64,000 nt of DNA from Cepaea nemoralis (Eukaryota > Mollusca > Gastropoda > Stylommatophora > Helicidae), in the NCBI GenBank assembly GCA_014155875.1, contig JACEFZ010012615.1, positions 252,501 to 316,500 on the forward strand. The letters are read 5' to 3'. Shown in pieces: positions 32,001-64,000 of the stretch. Position 1 is the stretch's first letter, and each line of letters begins with the position of its first letter. Made by a program: the position numbers and the translations under genes. The notes below the pieces were generated by a model that was not told the origin of the DNA, searched no databases, and saw only the letters and a program-made list of their open reading frames with translations.

Positions 32001-33650
32001 ATACTTGTATCATCTCCAGCACATCTTGTGACACAGCACGGACAATATTTACAACATCTCCAGCACATCTTGTGACACAACACTGACAATACTTACAACA
32101 TCTCCAGCACATCTTGTGACACAACACGGACAATACTTACATCTCCTGCATATCTTGTGACACAACACGGACAATACTTACATCTCCTGCATATCTTGTG
32201 ACACAACACGGACAATACTTACATCTCCTGCATATCGTGTGACACAACACGGACAATACTTACAACATCTCCAGCACATCTTGTGACACAACACGGACAA
32301 TACTTACATCTCCTGCATATCTTGTGACACAACACAGACAATACTTATATCTCCAGAATATCTTGTGACAGAACACAGACAATACTTACACCATCTCCAG
32401 CACATATTGTGACACAACACGGACAATACTTACATCTCCAGCACATCTTGTGACACAACACGGACAATACTTACACCATCTCCAGCACATATTGTGACAC
32501 AACATGGACAATACTTACATCTCCAGCACATCTTGTGACACAACACGGACAATACTTACATCTCTAGCACATCTTGTGACACAACACGGACAATACTTAC
32601 ATCTCTAGCACATATTGTGACACAACACGGACAATACTTACATCTCTAGCACATATTGTGACACAACACGGACAATACTAACATCTCTAGCACATATTGT
32701 GACACAACACGGACAATACTTACACCATCTCCAGCACATATTGTGACACAACACGGACAATACTTACATCTCTAGCACATCTTGTGACACAACACGGACA
32801 ATACTTACATCTCTAGCACATCTTGTGACACAACACGGACAATACTTACATCTCTAGCACATATTGTGACACAACACGGACAATACTTACATCTCTAGCA
32901 CATATTTGTGACACAACACGGACAATACTTACATCTCTAGCACATATTGTGACACAACACGGACAATACTTACACCATCTCCAGCACATATTGTGACACA
33001 ACACGGACAATACTTACATCTCCAGCACATCGTGTGACACAACACGGACAATACTTACATCTCTAGCACATCTTGTGACACAACACGGACAATACTTACA
33101 TCTCTAGCACATATTGTGACACAACACGGACAATACTTACACCATCTCCAGCACATCTTGTGACACACCACTGACAATACTTACATCTCCAGCACATCTT
33201 GTGACACAACACGGACAATACTTACATCATCTTCAGCACATCTTGTGATACAAAACGGACAATACTTACATCTCCAGCACATCTTGTGACACAACACGGA
33301 CAATACTTACAGCATCTTTAGTAGTGACACAACAAGGACATTACTTACACCATCTTTAGTAGTGACACAACAAGGACATTACTTACATCATCTTTAGTAG
33401 TGACACAACAAGGACATTACTTACAGCATCTTCAGAAGTGACGCAACACGGGCAATACTTACACCATCTTTAGTAGTGACACAACACGGGCTGTACTTAT
33501 ATCATCTTCAGAAGTCACACAACACGGACATTACTATACCATTTTCAGAAGTGACACAACACGGGCAGTACTTATATCATCTTCAGAAGTGACACAACAC
33601 GGGCTATACTTACACCATCTCCAGCATATCTTGTGACGTAGCGGCGTCGA
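29070..33650. repeat. Minisatellite-1, main part (41- and 44-bp units)
   Basis: Roughly 107 units of catcttgtgacacaacacgg plus acaatacttacatctcctgc. The 44-bp form inserts atc (acatcatctccagcac). Variant types (CTCCTGCATAT, CTCCAGAATAT, CTCCAGCACAT, CTCTAGCACAT) occur in blocks, showing local amplification. Right-end units change to atctttagtagtgacacaac. Confidence 0.93.
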
Positions 33651-34299
33651 TGTCAAATAATTAGGATCGCTATTCCGGAATGTCCTATGCAAGTATCTGC
33701 TAGTGGATCTCATAGACAAATGTGCAGGCAATTCCTGTCAGAGCAGACTTTTCAACTGCTGTTGATAAAGAAATCTAATACTTTTCTCACACATCCATGA
33801 ACACATAAAACGTCGCCACGGAGAGTGTTTTCCAAGTTCAAATGTAATGAATACCCAATTGAGAAAATGTAGGTCATGCGAAAATTCATAGAATATTAGT
33901 ATGGCTATAACATGGCTGAAGAAACGGTTCAATTTTGTTAATTACTCGGTGTAATCGGAAGGTAATCTCTATATCTTACAACACCCTCATAGCCTTTTCT
34001 ATGACTGAAACAATAACTTTTAGAGAATTATCAACCTCGCACACAGAGAAACACGTTTAGATTTGCTAGTGAAATCTCTAATCATTACAGCGGCAGTGAA
34101 ACGGAACACCGTTCTACTTCTATTCTTGTAGAAACGACACTTGTAGGTGTGTTGATTCGGTGTGACAAAAAATGGTGTTCGCCCTTATTCATAGCTGGCT
34201 TATTGAAGCGATAGTAGGAGCAGCTGTGTTGTGATGGTAGAAACACAGGCAGTTCTGGGTTTACGCCGGATTTCCCGTGTGAAGAAACAAGCAAATTGT
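33651..34299. other. Non-repetitive intergenic stretch, nothing assigned
   Basis: AT-rich single-copy-looking sequence between minisatellite-1 and minisatellite-2. Short ORFs only, no recognised motif. Confidence 0.4.
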
Positions 34300-34487
34300 A
34301 AACGTTGTATCTACGGGAATCAATACGACGTCGCTGTGTCTATTAAAATCAACGCAATGTCGCTGTGTCTGTGGGAATCTATGCGATCTCAATGTATCTA
34401 TGGAAATCAATGTGATACCGCTGTATCTACAGGAATAATGCGATGTCCCTGTATATATGGGAAGTAATGTAATAGTAATACCGCTGT
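34300..34487. repeat. Minisatellite-2, left part (29-bp unit)
   Basis: Degenerate units of ccgctgtatctacgggaatc plus aatgcgata. The array continues at 38456 beyond a LINE insertion. Confidence 0.85.
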
Positions 34488-37400
34488 TTGTGTGTCAGGT
34501 CTTAGTCAGATATGACTGAGCTACCGTATAACAGTAGACGGTACTACCTGCTTTCTGTTAGCGCCGAACGTTGGGCGGCGCTTACCAAACCCGACACCCC
34601 ACATTGTGCCAACAGCTTCGGGCGGAAGAGCGCAATTGGGAGGGTACAAACCTTACCCTGGTGCCAGGAAATGCAAGCTAAAGACAAAATGTCATGGCAG
34701 GGCAGGCCAGGCCCTAAGCCTTGTTTGGCGGCTGGTCTAGGATCGAAGCTCCGACAGGTGGACAGTTAGAGCATTGCTTTGCTGATCCGGCAGCTTCTGC
34801 AGCTTGTCTTGTTCCCGATGTAGGGGTGTTACCTTTCCTCTGGAGTGAACTAGGCAGGCCGAGAGAGGGATCATGCTGCATGGGCAACACATGATCTCTA
34901 TATTTTAGCCCAGGCTTTGTGCTATGGAGAGGCAATAACTCCATCCCTGGTCTTAACTGGTCTCGGAATCAAAGCGAGAGGCAACTGTTACGGGTTATAA
35001 GTCCCTGTCAATTGGCGTAGACATGGGGCGCCACGCGTTGCCTCTGACGGTGGGAGACACCTACAGGTGTCACTGATCAGCTACCGCCCGCCTCAAGCTG
35101 GGCAGCCCCCGGCCAATTGGGTGCTGATCCGCCACAGCCTGCCTGCTTCAATGGGTGCTTGGGGCTAGGACAAAATCTGAATCGCAGGCTGTAAAACCAA
35201 TGCACCAGGTACAAATAAAAATAAAAATAGAAACCTCAAGCTACGGCTTGCAACCTGGAACGTGAGAACCATGTGTCCAGGATTGTCCACTGACTTGACA
35301 AATATTGACGATGTGAGAAAAACGGCTGTGGTTGATGCCGAACTCAGTCGTCTTAACATTGATATTGCTGGCCTGCAGGAGACTCGCCTCGCTGAGGAAG
35401 GGTCACTCAGGGAAAACAATTACACCTTTTTTTGGAAGGGTAGAGGGCAGGCAGAAAAAAGGCAACACGGTGTGGGCTTTGCAGTGAAGAATTCGCTACT
35501 GGGAATGATTGAAATTCCAGCAGGAGGAAATGAAAGACTATTATCCCTGCGCTTGGCAACCTCTTGTGGTTTTGCCACCATTATTACTGCATATGCACCG
35601 ACACTCGATTCCTCTGATGATGTGAAGGATTCGTTCTATGAGGAGTTAGACTCCGTGATCAAGGCAGTTCCAAAATCTGACTACATTTATATGCTCGGTG
35701 ATTTCAATGCTCGTGTGGGCAAGGACTCGAGTTCATGGCCAGTGTGCCTTGGAAAATACAACATCGGTCGCATGAATGAAAATGGGCAAAGGCTGCTGGA
35801 GCATTGCACCAGTAATGACCTATGTATTACAAACTCCTTTTTTAAAACAAAAGAGATGCATAAGGTCACATGGAAACATCCAAGATCCGGCCATTGGCAC
35901 CAGCTGGACTTCATCATCACACGGAGACAACATCTGAACCATATATCATTGACTCGAAGTTACCACAGTGCTGACTGTGATACGGATCATTCTTTGGTTG
36001 TTGCAAGGGTTAGACTGAGACCAAAGAGAATCTACACAGCTAAACACAAATCTAGCCCCAGGATTAATATTATTAACACTCACGATCCTGAAAAGTGCTT
36101 TCAGTTTCAACAGCAACTTGAAGACGCTTTCACTGATACACCAGAAAATTGTACAGTAAATGAAAAGTGGGGTCAACTTAAGGAAACTCTTTATAAAACT
36201 GCCGTAGGGGTTTACGGCACTGTGGATCATAAGAGGCAGGACTGGTTTGCGGCAAACAGCGAGACTCTGCAGCCCTTGATTGATAAGAAGAAGATAGCTC
36301 TCTTAAGAAACAAGGAAAGACCAACGCGTAACACTCTGAGTGAGCTAAGGCAAGCTAGGAAGGATGTGCAAAAGGCTGCCAGGCAGTGTGCAAATGATTA
36401 TTGGATCAAGTTATGTGAGTCCATTCAAATCGCAAGTGATAAGGGAAACATAAGCATGTATGAAGGAATAAAGAAAGCCTGTGATCCAGTGATCAAAAGA
36501 AGTGTACCATTGAAAACCTTGACTGGAGAAATCATCACTGATAAGAAACAGCAGATGGACAGATGGGTAGAGCACTATTTGGAGCTTTACTCAAGTGAGA
36601 CCAAACTAGCGGATGATGCCCTCAACGCCATAGAGGCTCTACCAACTCTTGACCACCTGGACACACTTCCCACCATAACAGAAGTTAAGTGTGCTATAAA
36701 TGAACTTGCATCTGGCAAGGCTCCAGGTAAGGATGGGATTCCAATAGAGGTTATCAGGAGTGGGCAAGACACACTCACTCTACAGATCCACCAGCTAATA
36801 GAGCTATGCTGGCGAGAAGGACAAGTCCCACAGGATTTCAAAGATTCAAGCATCATAACACTGTACAAGAACAAGGGCGATCGGAGCGACTGCAACAACT
36901 ATAGGGGTATCTCACTTCTGTGTATTGTTGGAAAAGTATTTGCCAGAATTGTTCTGCGCAGACTTCAAGTCCTAGGAGATCAAGTCTACCCCGAATCACA
37001 GTGTGGCTTTCGACAGAACCGGTCTACCATTGATATGATATTCTCATTGCGACAAATGCAAGAAAAATGCCGTGAACAGAATCAACCACTGTTTATTGCC
37101 TTCATCGACCTCACAAAGGCATTTGATTTGGTCAGTCGTGAGGGTCTGTTCAAGGCACTAAAGAAGATTGGCTGCCCACCAACTCTTCTGTCCATTGTGG
37201 AATCGTTCCACACAGGCATGAAGGGTATAATCAAGTTTGATGGTGCAACTTCTGAAGAGTTTGAAATCAAGAGTGGAGTTAAGCAAGGTTGTGTACTAGC
37301 TCCCACCCTCTTTGGAATATACTTTTCACTTCTACTGAAATATGCCTTTCGTGATCAGGATGGTGGTATATACATTCACTCACGCTCAGATGGCGGCCTC

Positions 37401-38455
37401 TACAATGCTCAGAGATTGAAGGCCAAGACCAAAATTAGGAGGGTACTGATCAGAGAGTTGCTTTCTGAAGATGATGCTGCAGTTACGACCCACTCTGAGG
37501 AAGAATTGCAATGTCTACTATCTGCATTCTCCAATGCTTGTTCTGAATTTGGTTTAACAATTAGCAAAAAGAAGACACAGATTATGTCACAAGGTGCACA
37601 TGGGGTACCATCAATCTTTATTGACGACGCCGAACTAGAGATGGTAGACCATTTTACATATCTAGGATCAGTGGTAAATAGCAAATTATCCCTAGATCAG
37701 GAAATCAACATCCGGATTGGTAAGGCAGCAACAACAATGAACAGGTTAAGAAAAAGAGTCTGGGAGAACAGGAAGCTTACTGCCAAAACAAAAGTCCTTG
37801 TCTATCAAGCCTGTGTCCTTAGTACTCTTCTTTATGGCAGTGAAACCTGGACAACTTACTCACACCAAGAGAAACGTTTAAACAGCTTTCATATGCGGTG
37901 TCTGCGAAGAATTCTTGGTATTAAGTGGCAAGACAAAATCACAAATACTGAAGTATTGGAAAGATCAGGTTGTGTGACGGTTGATTCCATGCCCAGTCTT
38001 CGTAGACTTAGATGGATAGGACATCTTAGGAGAATGGATGATGGTAGAATACCAAAGGACATCTTTTTTGGTGAATTACAGATGGGTAAGAGATCTCAGG
38101 GTCGGCCTCTACTACGATACAAAGATGTGTGTAAGCGGGACATGATTGATACAGGCATTGATAATGCACATTGGGAGCAAGTCACCGCTGAACGTGTTGC
38201 ATGGAGGGCAAAGATCAGAAATGGAATAAAGACAAAGGAGAAAATTATTGCAGATAAGTCACACACCGAGCGTGTGAGACGTAAGATGGTGCATGATGGT
38301 GGAAATGACCACGTGTTCACGTGCACCCAATGTGAACGGACATTTACAGCGCAAATTGGCCTTATCAGTCACATTCGCTACCGCCATACGTAAAAGTTAT
38401 TATGCCTTTTTAAAGCACAAACTATCGTCTGTCAAGACGGCAAGGTGCCAGTGAA
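34488..38455 (+). mobile_element. LINE-1043: full-length APE-type non-LTR retrotransposon (copy C)
   Basis: About 3.97 kb: a 0.7-kb GC-richer 5' region, one long ORF (endonuclease, reverse transcriptase, C2H2-like finger) and a short 3' UTR ending caaggtgccagtgaa with no poly-A. It sits inside minisatellite-2, and AATACCGCTGT flanks it on both sides (34477-34487, 38454-38464); since this is part of the array unit, the target duplication is ambiguous. Copies at 22019-25098 and 19443-19965 are the same family. The single-ORF EN-RT layout and short 3' UTR recall the RTE group, but the clade needs an RT tree. Confidence 0.9.
35262..38393 (+). CDS. LINE-1043 polyprotein: APE endonuclease, reverse transcriptase, C-terminal zinc finger
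   Basis: Open for 1043 codons from 35262. Residues about 38-43 LQETRL (catalytic Glu), about 145-153 LGDFNARVG, about 239-245 DTDHSLV: complete APE-type endonuclease signatures. Reverse transcriptase: GKAPGKDGIP (about 485), NYRGISLL (about 546), CGFRQNRST (about 584), FIDLTKAFD (motif A, about 614), GVKQGCVLAP (about 672), then SEDD (about 735) where copy B has FADD. FTYLGSVV and the GSETW/TEVLERSG blocks follow, and CTQC...HIRYRH (about 1020-1042) forms a C2H2-like finger. No in-frame ATG precedes LATWNVRTM (35241 on), whose Asn is an endonuclease residue; the frame is open from 35181 and the first ATG is 35271. The true start is therefore uncertain, or lost by a small indel. The protein would nick target DNA and prime cDNA synthesis, but the altered palm motif makes activity doubtful. 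Confidence 0.92.
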   Translation: MRTMCPGLSTDLTNIDDVRKTAVVDAELSRLNIDIAGLQETRLAEEGSLRENNYTFFWKGRGQAEKRQHGVGFAVKNSLLGMIEIPAGGNERLLSLRLATSCGFATIITAYAPTLDSSDDVKDSFYEELDSVIKAVPKSDYIYMLGDFNARVGKDSSSWPVCLGKYNIGRMNENGQRLLEHCTSNDLCITNSFFKTKEMHKVTWKHPRSGHWHQLDFIITRRQHLNHISLTRSYHSADCDTDHSLVVARVRLRPKRIYTAKHKSSPRINIINTHDPEKCFQFQQQLEDAFTDTPENCTVNEKWGQLKETLYKTAVGVYGTVDHKRQDWFAANSETLQPLIDKKKIALLRNKERPTRNTLSELRQARKDVQKAARQCANDYWIKLCESIQIASDKGNISMYEGIKKACDPVIKRSVPLKTLTGEIITDKKQQMDRWVEHYLELYSSETKLADDALNAIEALPTLDHLDTLPTITEVKCAINELASGKAPGKDGIPIEVIRSGQDTLTLQIHQLIELCWREGQVPQDFKDSSIITLYKNKGDRSDCNNYRGISLLCIVGKVFARIVLRRLQVLGDQVYPESQCGFRQNRSTIDMIFSLRQMQEKCREQNQPLFIAFIDLTKAFDLVSREGLFKALKKIGCPPTLLSIVESFHTGMKGIIKFDGATSEEFEIKSGVKQGCVLAPTLFGIYFSLLLKYAFRDQDGGIYIHSRSDGGLYNAQRLKAKTKIRRVLIRELLSEDDAAVTTHSEEELQCLLSAFSNACSEFGLTISKKKTQIMSQGAHGVPSIFIDDAELEMVDHFTYLGSVVNSKLSLDQEINIRIGKAATTMNRLRKRVWENRKLTAKTKVLVYQACVLSTLLYGSETWTTYSHQEKRLNSFHMRCLRRILGIKWQDKITNTEVLERSGCVTVDSMPSLRRLRWIGHLRRMDDGRIPKDIFFGELQMGKRSQGRPLLRYKDVCKRDMIDTGIDNAHWEQVTAERVAWRAKIRNGIKTKEKIIADKSHTERVRRKMVHDGGNDHVFTCTQCERTFTAQIGLISHIRYRHT

Positions 38456-38826
38456 TACCGCTGTATCTATGTTAATCATTGAGATACCGCTGTATCCACG
38501 GGAATCAATGAGATACCGCTGTATATAAGGGAATCAATGCGATGTCTCTATAATTCTATATTTACATGAATAATACAATATCCCTGTATCTATGTGAAAC
38601 AATACGATACCCCTGTATCCAAGGGAATCAATGAGGTACCACTGTATCTTTGGGAATCAATGCGATACCGTTGTATCTGCGGGAATCAACTTGATCCCTT
38701 TGTGTCTACGGGAATAAATGTAAAACCGCTGTATCTACGGGAATCAACGTTATACCGCTGTATCTACAGGAATCAACGAATACCGCTGTATCTACAGGAA
38801 TCAATGCGATACCGCTGTATCTAAGG
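38456..38826. repeat. Minisatellite-2, middle part
   Basis: About 13 units of the 29-bp repeat between the LINE and the hAT-like element. Confidence 0.9.
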
Positions 38827-39230
38827 CAGTGGTTCTCAACCTTTTTTGGCCCGTGCACTCCTTCACCATATGTTCAGAATGTCACCCTCCCCCCTTCGTA
38901 TTTCCTCCCTATAAATTCCCCCCGCCCCTACACAGTATACGTAAAAATGGAAGCTAAATTTAATAACACATACTAGAACAAGTCTAGACGTCTATATAAA
39001 ACATGATTTGCAGGTCTACTTACATTATAAAACGAATGTCAAAGAGCGAGAAGTGCAGAACCATAAAGTATGGAGGGAAAAACAATATCAAGTAATCGGT
39101 TCTTGTATTAACGCGATCTTGAAATAATATTAATTAAACCCCTGGTAACCCTAAATTTGGGAATTTTTTTTCTTCTTTTTTTTTGGGGGGGGGGGGGGGG
39201 GAGAGATTCCCCACTGGTTGAGAACCACTG
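38827..39230 (+). mobile_element. hAT-like non-autonomous DNA transposon (copy 2)
   Basis: cagtggttctcaacc / ggttgagaaccactg inverted ends. The interior matches copy 1 in the other orientation (acaagtctagacg, tcaagtaatcggttcttgta, taacgcgatcttgaaa). Flanking 8-mers atctaagg and atctaact agree at six of eight positions. Inserted into minisatellite-2. Confidence 0.85.
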
Positions 39231-39420
39231 ATCTAACTGAATCACTGTGATCCCTCTATGTTTACGGGAATAAATTTAATATCGCTGTATCTACGGGAAT
39301 CAAACGTGATACCTCTGTATCTACGGGAAACTGCGATATGCAGAAGGGCTGGCTTGCCGTGGACAATACTTACGCCATCTTTGGAAGTGTCACAACACGG
39401 GCAATACTTACACCATCTTT
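39231..39420. repeat. Minisatellite-2 right end, then a minisatellite-1 remnant
   Basis: 29-bp units to about 39340, then ggacaatacttacgccatct and cacaacacgggcaatactta (about 39358-39415), which are minisatellite-1 units about 5.7 kb from the main array. Confidence 0.85.
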
Positions 39421-39654
39421 ATATGTAAAGGTCCCGTTCACACGCATAATGCGCATTGTCCCCCATTATTATAGACCAAACGACACCCAGTGGCTGATGT
39501 GTCTTTACTTCCTGAGACATTTCTGGTACGGGTGTGTACTGACACAGATCTTACTTAACCACCACCTCGGACATATTGCGCAGACGCGTCTGGCTAATGA
39601 GGAGAGGATGGATCATATTCTCCACTAGGGTGAAGTCCTGACTGCCTAGGTCTA
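39421..39654. other. Unassigned stretch
   Basis: A plus-strand ORF covers 39338-39628 but has no recognised motif and begins inside satellite sequence. Confidence 0.3.
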
Positions 39655-39800
39655 TTTTCTCTAATCAGCTTACTGTTTTCATTTGTCTCACTCGTTTTGC
39701 TTCCCATCCATTGTATTCTTCATATTTTCATCAAAACCACATTTCAACTGTCATTAGATGTTTCTTAGATTACCTGGTTATTATCCATGTTTCACATCAT
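39655..39800 (-). pseudogene. LINE C-terminal fragment
   Basis: Minus strand, with stops: NDS-NVV (from TVEMWF-like sequence), RIQWMGSKTSE, KLIREN. This is the EMWxxRRMLRIxWxDR region after the RT domain. Confidence 0.45.
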
Positions 39801-40018
39801 GCAGACAGCAGTATAGGTTCTATATTGCCCATTAACATTCTTGCTCTCGCATGCAGCAGATAGTTGTTGTTGTTTTGTTTATTTTTTAAAGAATATTTCC
39901 ATCTGTGAAAATGGCTTCTTTCAGGGGAAAAAAACAACAACATATTTCTTAAAATTCTACATGGAATTACATATTTTTCCATTATGGTTTTCTTCCTCAA
40001 TCACCGACACTGCCGACA

Positions 40019-40135
40019 ACCAACAACAACAACAGTACCAACACGACGACGACAACAACAATAACAACAACAACAACAGCAACAACAAAAACACCAACGC
40101 CAACATCAGTAACAACAATAACTCCAACAACAACC
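40019..40135. repeat. (CAA)n microsatellite
   Basis: Imperfect CAACAA tract with CGA and AAT variants. Confidence 0.9.
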
Positions 40136-40204
40136 CATAGTGCTTTATTTAAATAGGTTTTGTTTTACATGAAAGGATTTTTTTTTTTAAAATAACGACG
40201 ATTT

Positions 40205-40545
40205 ATTGTATATGATGATGTTCATATCATCATCATCCAGTGCCCAGCTGACTGGCGTGGGAGATCATGCCTCTCCATAAATTACGATCTCCGACATCAT
40301 GGATCAGTTCGTGTGTGACAGTGTTGACTCACTTCCGTACCATGACACAAGACTGTCAAGAATCTTCTCCCGCTGTCTTCCTTCATCTCTCTGTCCGCAA
40401 TTCTTTCAGGTTGTCACGCCATGTTCCACTTTTTGTCCTCTTATAACGTGGCCAAAAAACGATGACTGCTTCTTTCTGATGTTTGTGATTAGTTGCTCAT
40501 TGTTCTTCACATATTTGGTGTTCTTTATAACAGAGTCTCTCTGGT
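40205..40545 (-). repeat. Dispersed repeat ending in (ATG)n, LINE 3'-end type
   Basis: Shares ccagtgccca/gctgactggc, ctctccataaattacgatct, tgacacaagactgtcaagaa and gatgtttgtgattagttgc with 59485-59830, and its start with 63855-64000. The (ATGATG) tail on the minus strand and the CCAGCTGGCATGGC-like terminus match LINE ends elsewhere in the window. Confidence 0.6.
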
Positions 40546-40849
40546 AGGGGATCTAGAGGGTGTGCAAGGGAAAGGGTCTAGTATTCAGCAATGCACGGGT
40601 GAGCACCCCGCTGGGACGTAACTAGGGAATGTCTCGCTGTGACGTGAGGGTAGAGAAGAAGTTAGTTACCAACGATAGCTCTGGCCGGCAAGACGTGGTG
40701 GCAACATCTAGAATAAGAGTCAGTTTATATTCGACGATGTCAACTGTATAAGCTAATAATAGTAATTAAGAGGAACTCACAGAAACTACTACTACTACCA
40801 TGACTTCTCGTTGCTATATTTACACCTCATCAACTTAGTCTCCACCACT

Positions 40850-41000
40850 GTTACATCTTGATCATAATGGTAGCTACGGAGTTCGTGCACTGAGCTGAGT
40901 TTCTCCAGACTCAGGTTTGAGTTAGGAGGAGAACGGGGCACTTATGAGTTACACCCGTGTGCCGTGATTGTTGATCCATCGACTAAACTAAACTAATGGT
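40850..41000 (+). repeat. Dispersed 3'-end repeat with (ACTAA)n tail
   Basis: ggagttcgtgcactgagctg, gagttacacccgtgtgccgt, ccatcgactaaactaaacta. The acacccgtgtg...actaaactaa end recurs at 55925-55975, and the first block resembles 46300-46400. Confidence 0.55.
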
Positions 41001-41113
41001 AGAAATAATGATCGCTCCCGTAAGGGATGTAACTCTAGATACTTCGTTGAACAACAAGGTTTCCAAAAATTGAAAACAATGACAAATCTTGTGGCTTGAC
41101 TGACAAAATAGCT

Positions 41114-63310
<22,197 letters not shown>

Positions 63311-63526
63311 GTAGAGTTGTTCTTTTTCAACATTCATCTCATTCAACCCTACTTGACCAGGCAACCTTTACTAGCCAAAACATCATTTAGAAATCTTCCT
63401 AGTACAGCACAAAAGCCAAAGTAAAAACATGAAAAAAGTGCACTCTTAGTACATCTGTAAAGACCCTGATGCATTCCTTAAGGGGCTCTGGCCAGATAAA
63501 TATTTTTATAGAACAATCAGGATTCG

Positions 63527-63715
63527 GTAAAATGATCAGTATTATGCCGGCTGCCTTTACTTCCAGCAACATTTCCTGGTACCAAGGGTAGGCTTGGTCG
63601 ACCTTAGAACCCAGGTCAATTAAAAAAATTCACCCTGTTTCAGATTCCAACTCGTGACTCCAGGCTAGCAGGCAAGCATTCAGTCACTATGCTACCATGG
63701 CTTGCTTCATACTTC
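63527..63715 (-). repeat. SINE-C copy
   Basis: Inverted body and head: agtattatgccggctgcctt, cctggtaccaagggtaggct, aactcgtgactccaggc, agtcactatgctacc. Confidence 0.65.
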
Positions 63716-63854
63716 TGTATCATGAAGCATACAGGTGATCAGTTGACAAGGAGTCCAATCCTTTCATACAACTTAACTCAGGAATATATTGTTAAATTTT
63801 TTTGGCTACATACTATTAGAAATTAAGATTGTTTTTCAGGAGCAAAATGGTACC

Positions 63855-64000
63855 ATAGTCATCATCATCATGTGCCATGCCGATAAACATGGGAGGTCAT
63901 GTTTCGCTATCTCATACTATCACCAGAGTCATGGATCAGCTCTGTATTCTTGTCTTGACCATACATATTTACTTCTCTGCCTTCCAATGGTACCATAGAG
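63855..64000 (-). repeat. Dispersed repeat, LINE 3'-end type, cut by window edge
   Basis: atcatcatcatgtgccatgc, atgggaggtcatgtttcgct, agagtcatggatcagctctg: start of the 40205/59485 repeat family. Confidence 0.5.

Noticed and set aside
29070..33650. CRISPR-like array
   Set aside because: Units are near-identical head to tail with no unique spacers, in a eukaryotic intergenic region: a minisatellite.
34512..34769. Separate ORF1 of the full-length LINE
   Set aside because: Only 85 codons, no coiled coil, RRM or zinc knuckle; not seen in the 5'-truncated copies, so no comparison is possible.
39338..39628. 96-residue plus-strand ORF as a gene
   Set aside because: Starts within minisatellite-2/1 remnants, has no recognised motif and no convincing splice context.

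Overview
This is a eukaryotic (animal) nuclear window, most likely from a lophotrochozoan and probably a mollusc. The evidence is two multi-exon genes with GT-AG introns of several kilobases, several families of APE-type LINEs, tRNA-headed SINEs, and very abundant (GA)n, (TA)n, (CA)n and minisatellite DNA. The species cannot be named from the sequence. There is no prokaryotic gene organisation, no rRNA and no convincing tRNA gene.

Two host genes are visible, transcribed away from each other. On the minus strand (989-20698) five exons with matching phases encode a Core-2/I-branching beta-1,6-N-acetylglucosaminyltransferase-like protein (GT14 family): an N-terminal signal anchor, then the full luminal domain. 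The initiator exon is not identified. On the plus strand (41114-63310, continuing past the right edge) seven phase-compatible exons encode a protein with one TPR motif followed by a cupin_8/JmjC dioxygenase domain carrying the HxD iron-binding motif. The second iron-binding His should lie outside the window. About 20 kb of repeats separates the two genes.

Most of the rest is mobile or tandem DNA. 1-20 kb: introns of the GT14 gene with LINE fragments, SINEs, a Tigger/pogo element inside a SINE, a 2-kb LTR-like insertion splitting another SINE, and long simple repeats. 20-41 kb: a 5'-truncated LINE (22019-25098), a Gypsy pol relic interrupted by a SINE and a hAT-like element, a minisatellite field of 41/44-bp units (26.7-33.6 kb) split by a candidate 1.2-kb solo LTR, and a full-length EN-RT-zinc-finger LINE (34488-38455) inside a 29-bp minisatellite. 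41-64 kb: introns of the TPR-JmjC gene, holding a 3.7-kb array of 41-bp repeats, a mariner relic, a LINE copy with a clean 12-bp target-site duplication, several SINEs, a 29-bp array, and a young 1.42-kb foldback element with 487-bp inverted arms.

Two patterns recur. Tandem arrays seem to grow out of dispersed repeats: a 28-bp array from SINE sequence, 41-bp and 106-bp arrays from LINE coding sequence, and microsatellites next to LINE 3' tails. Nested insertions with readable target-site duplications give relative ages for several elements. Family names rest on motif recognition by eye; no database search was possible.
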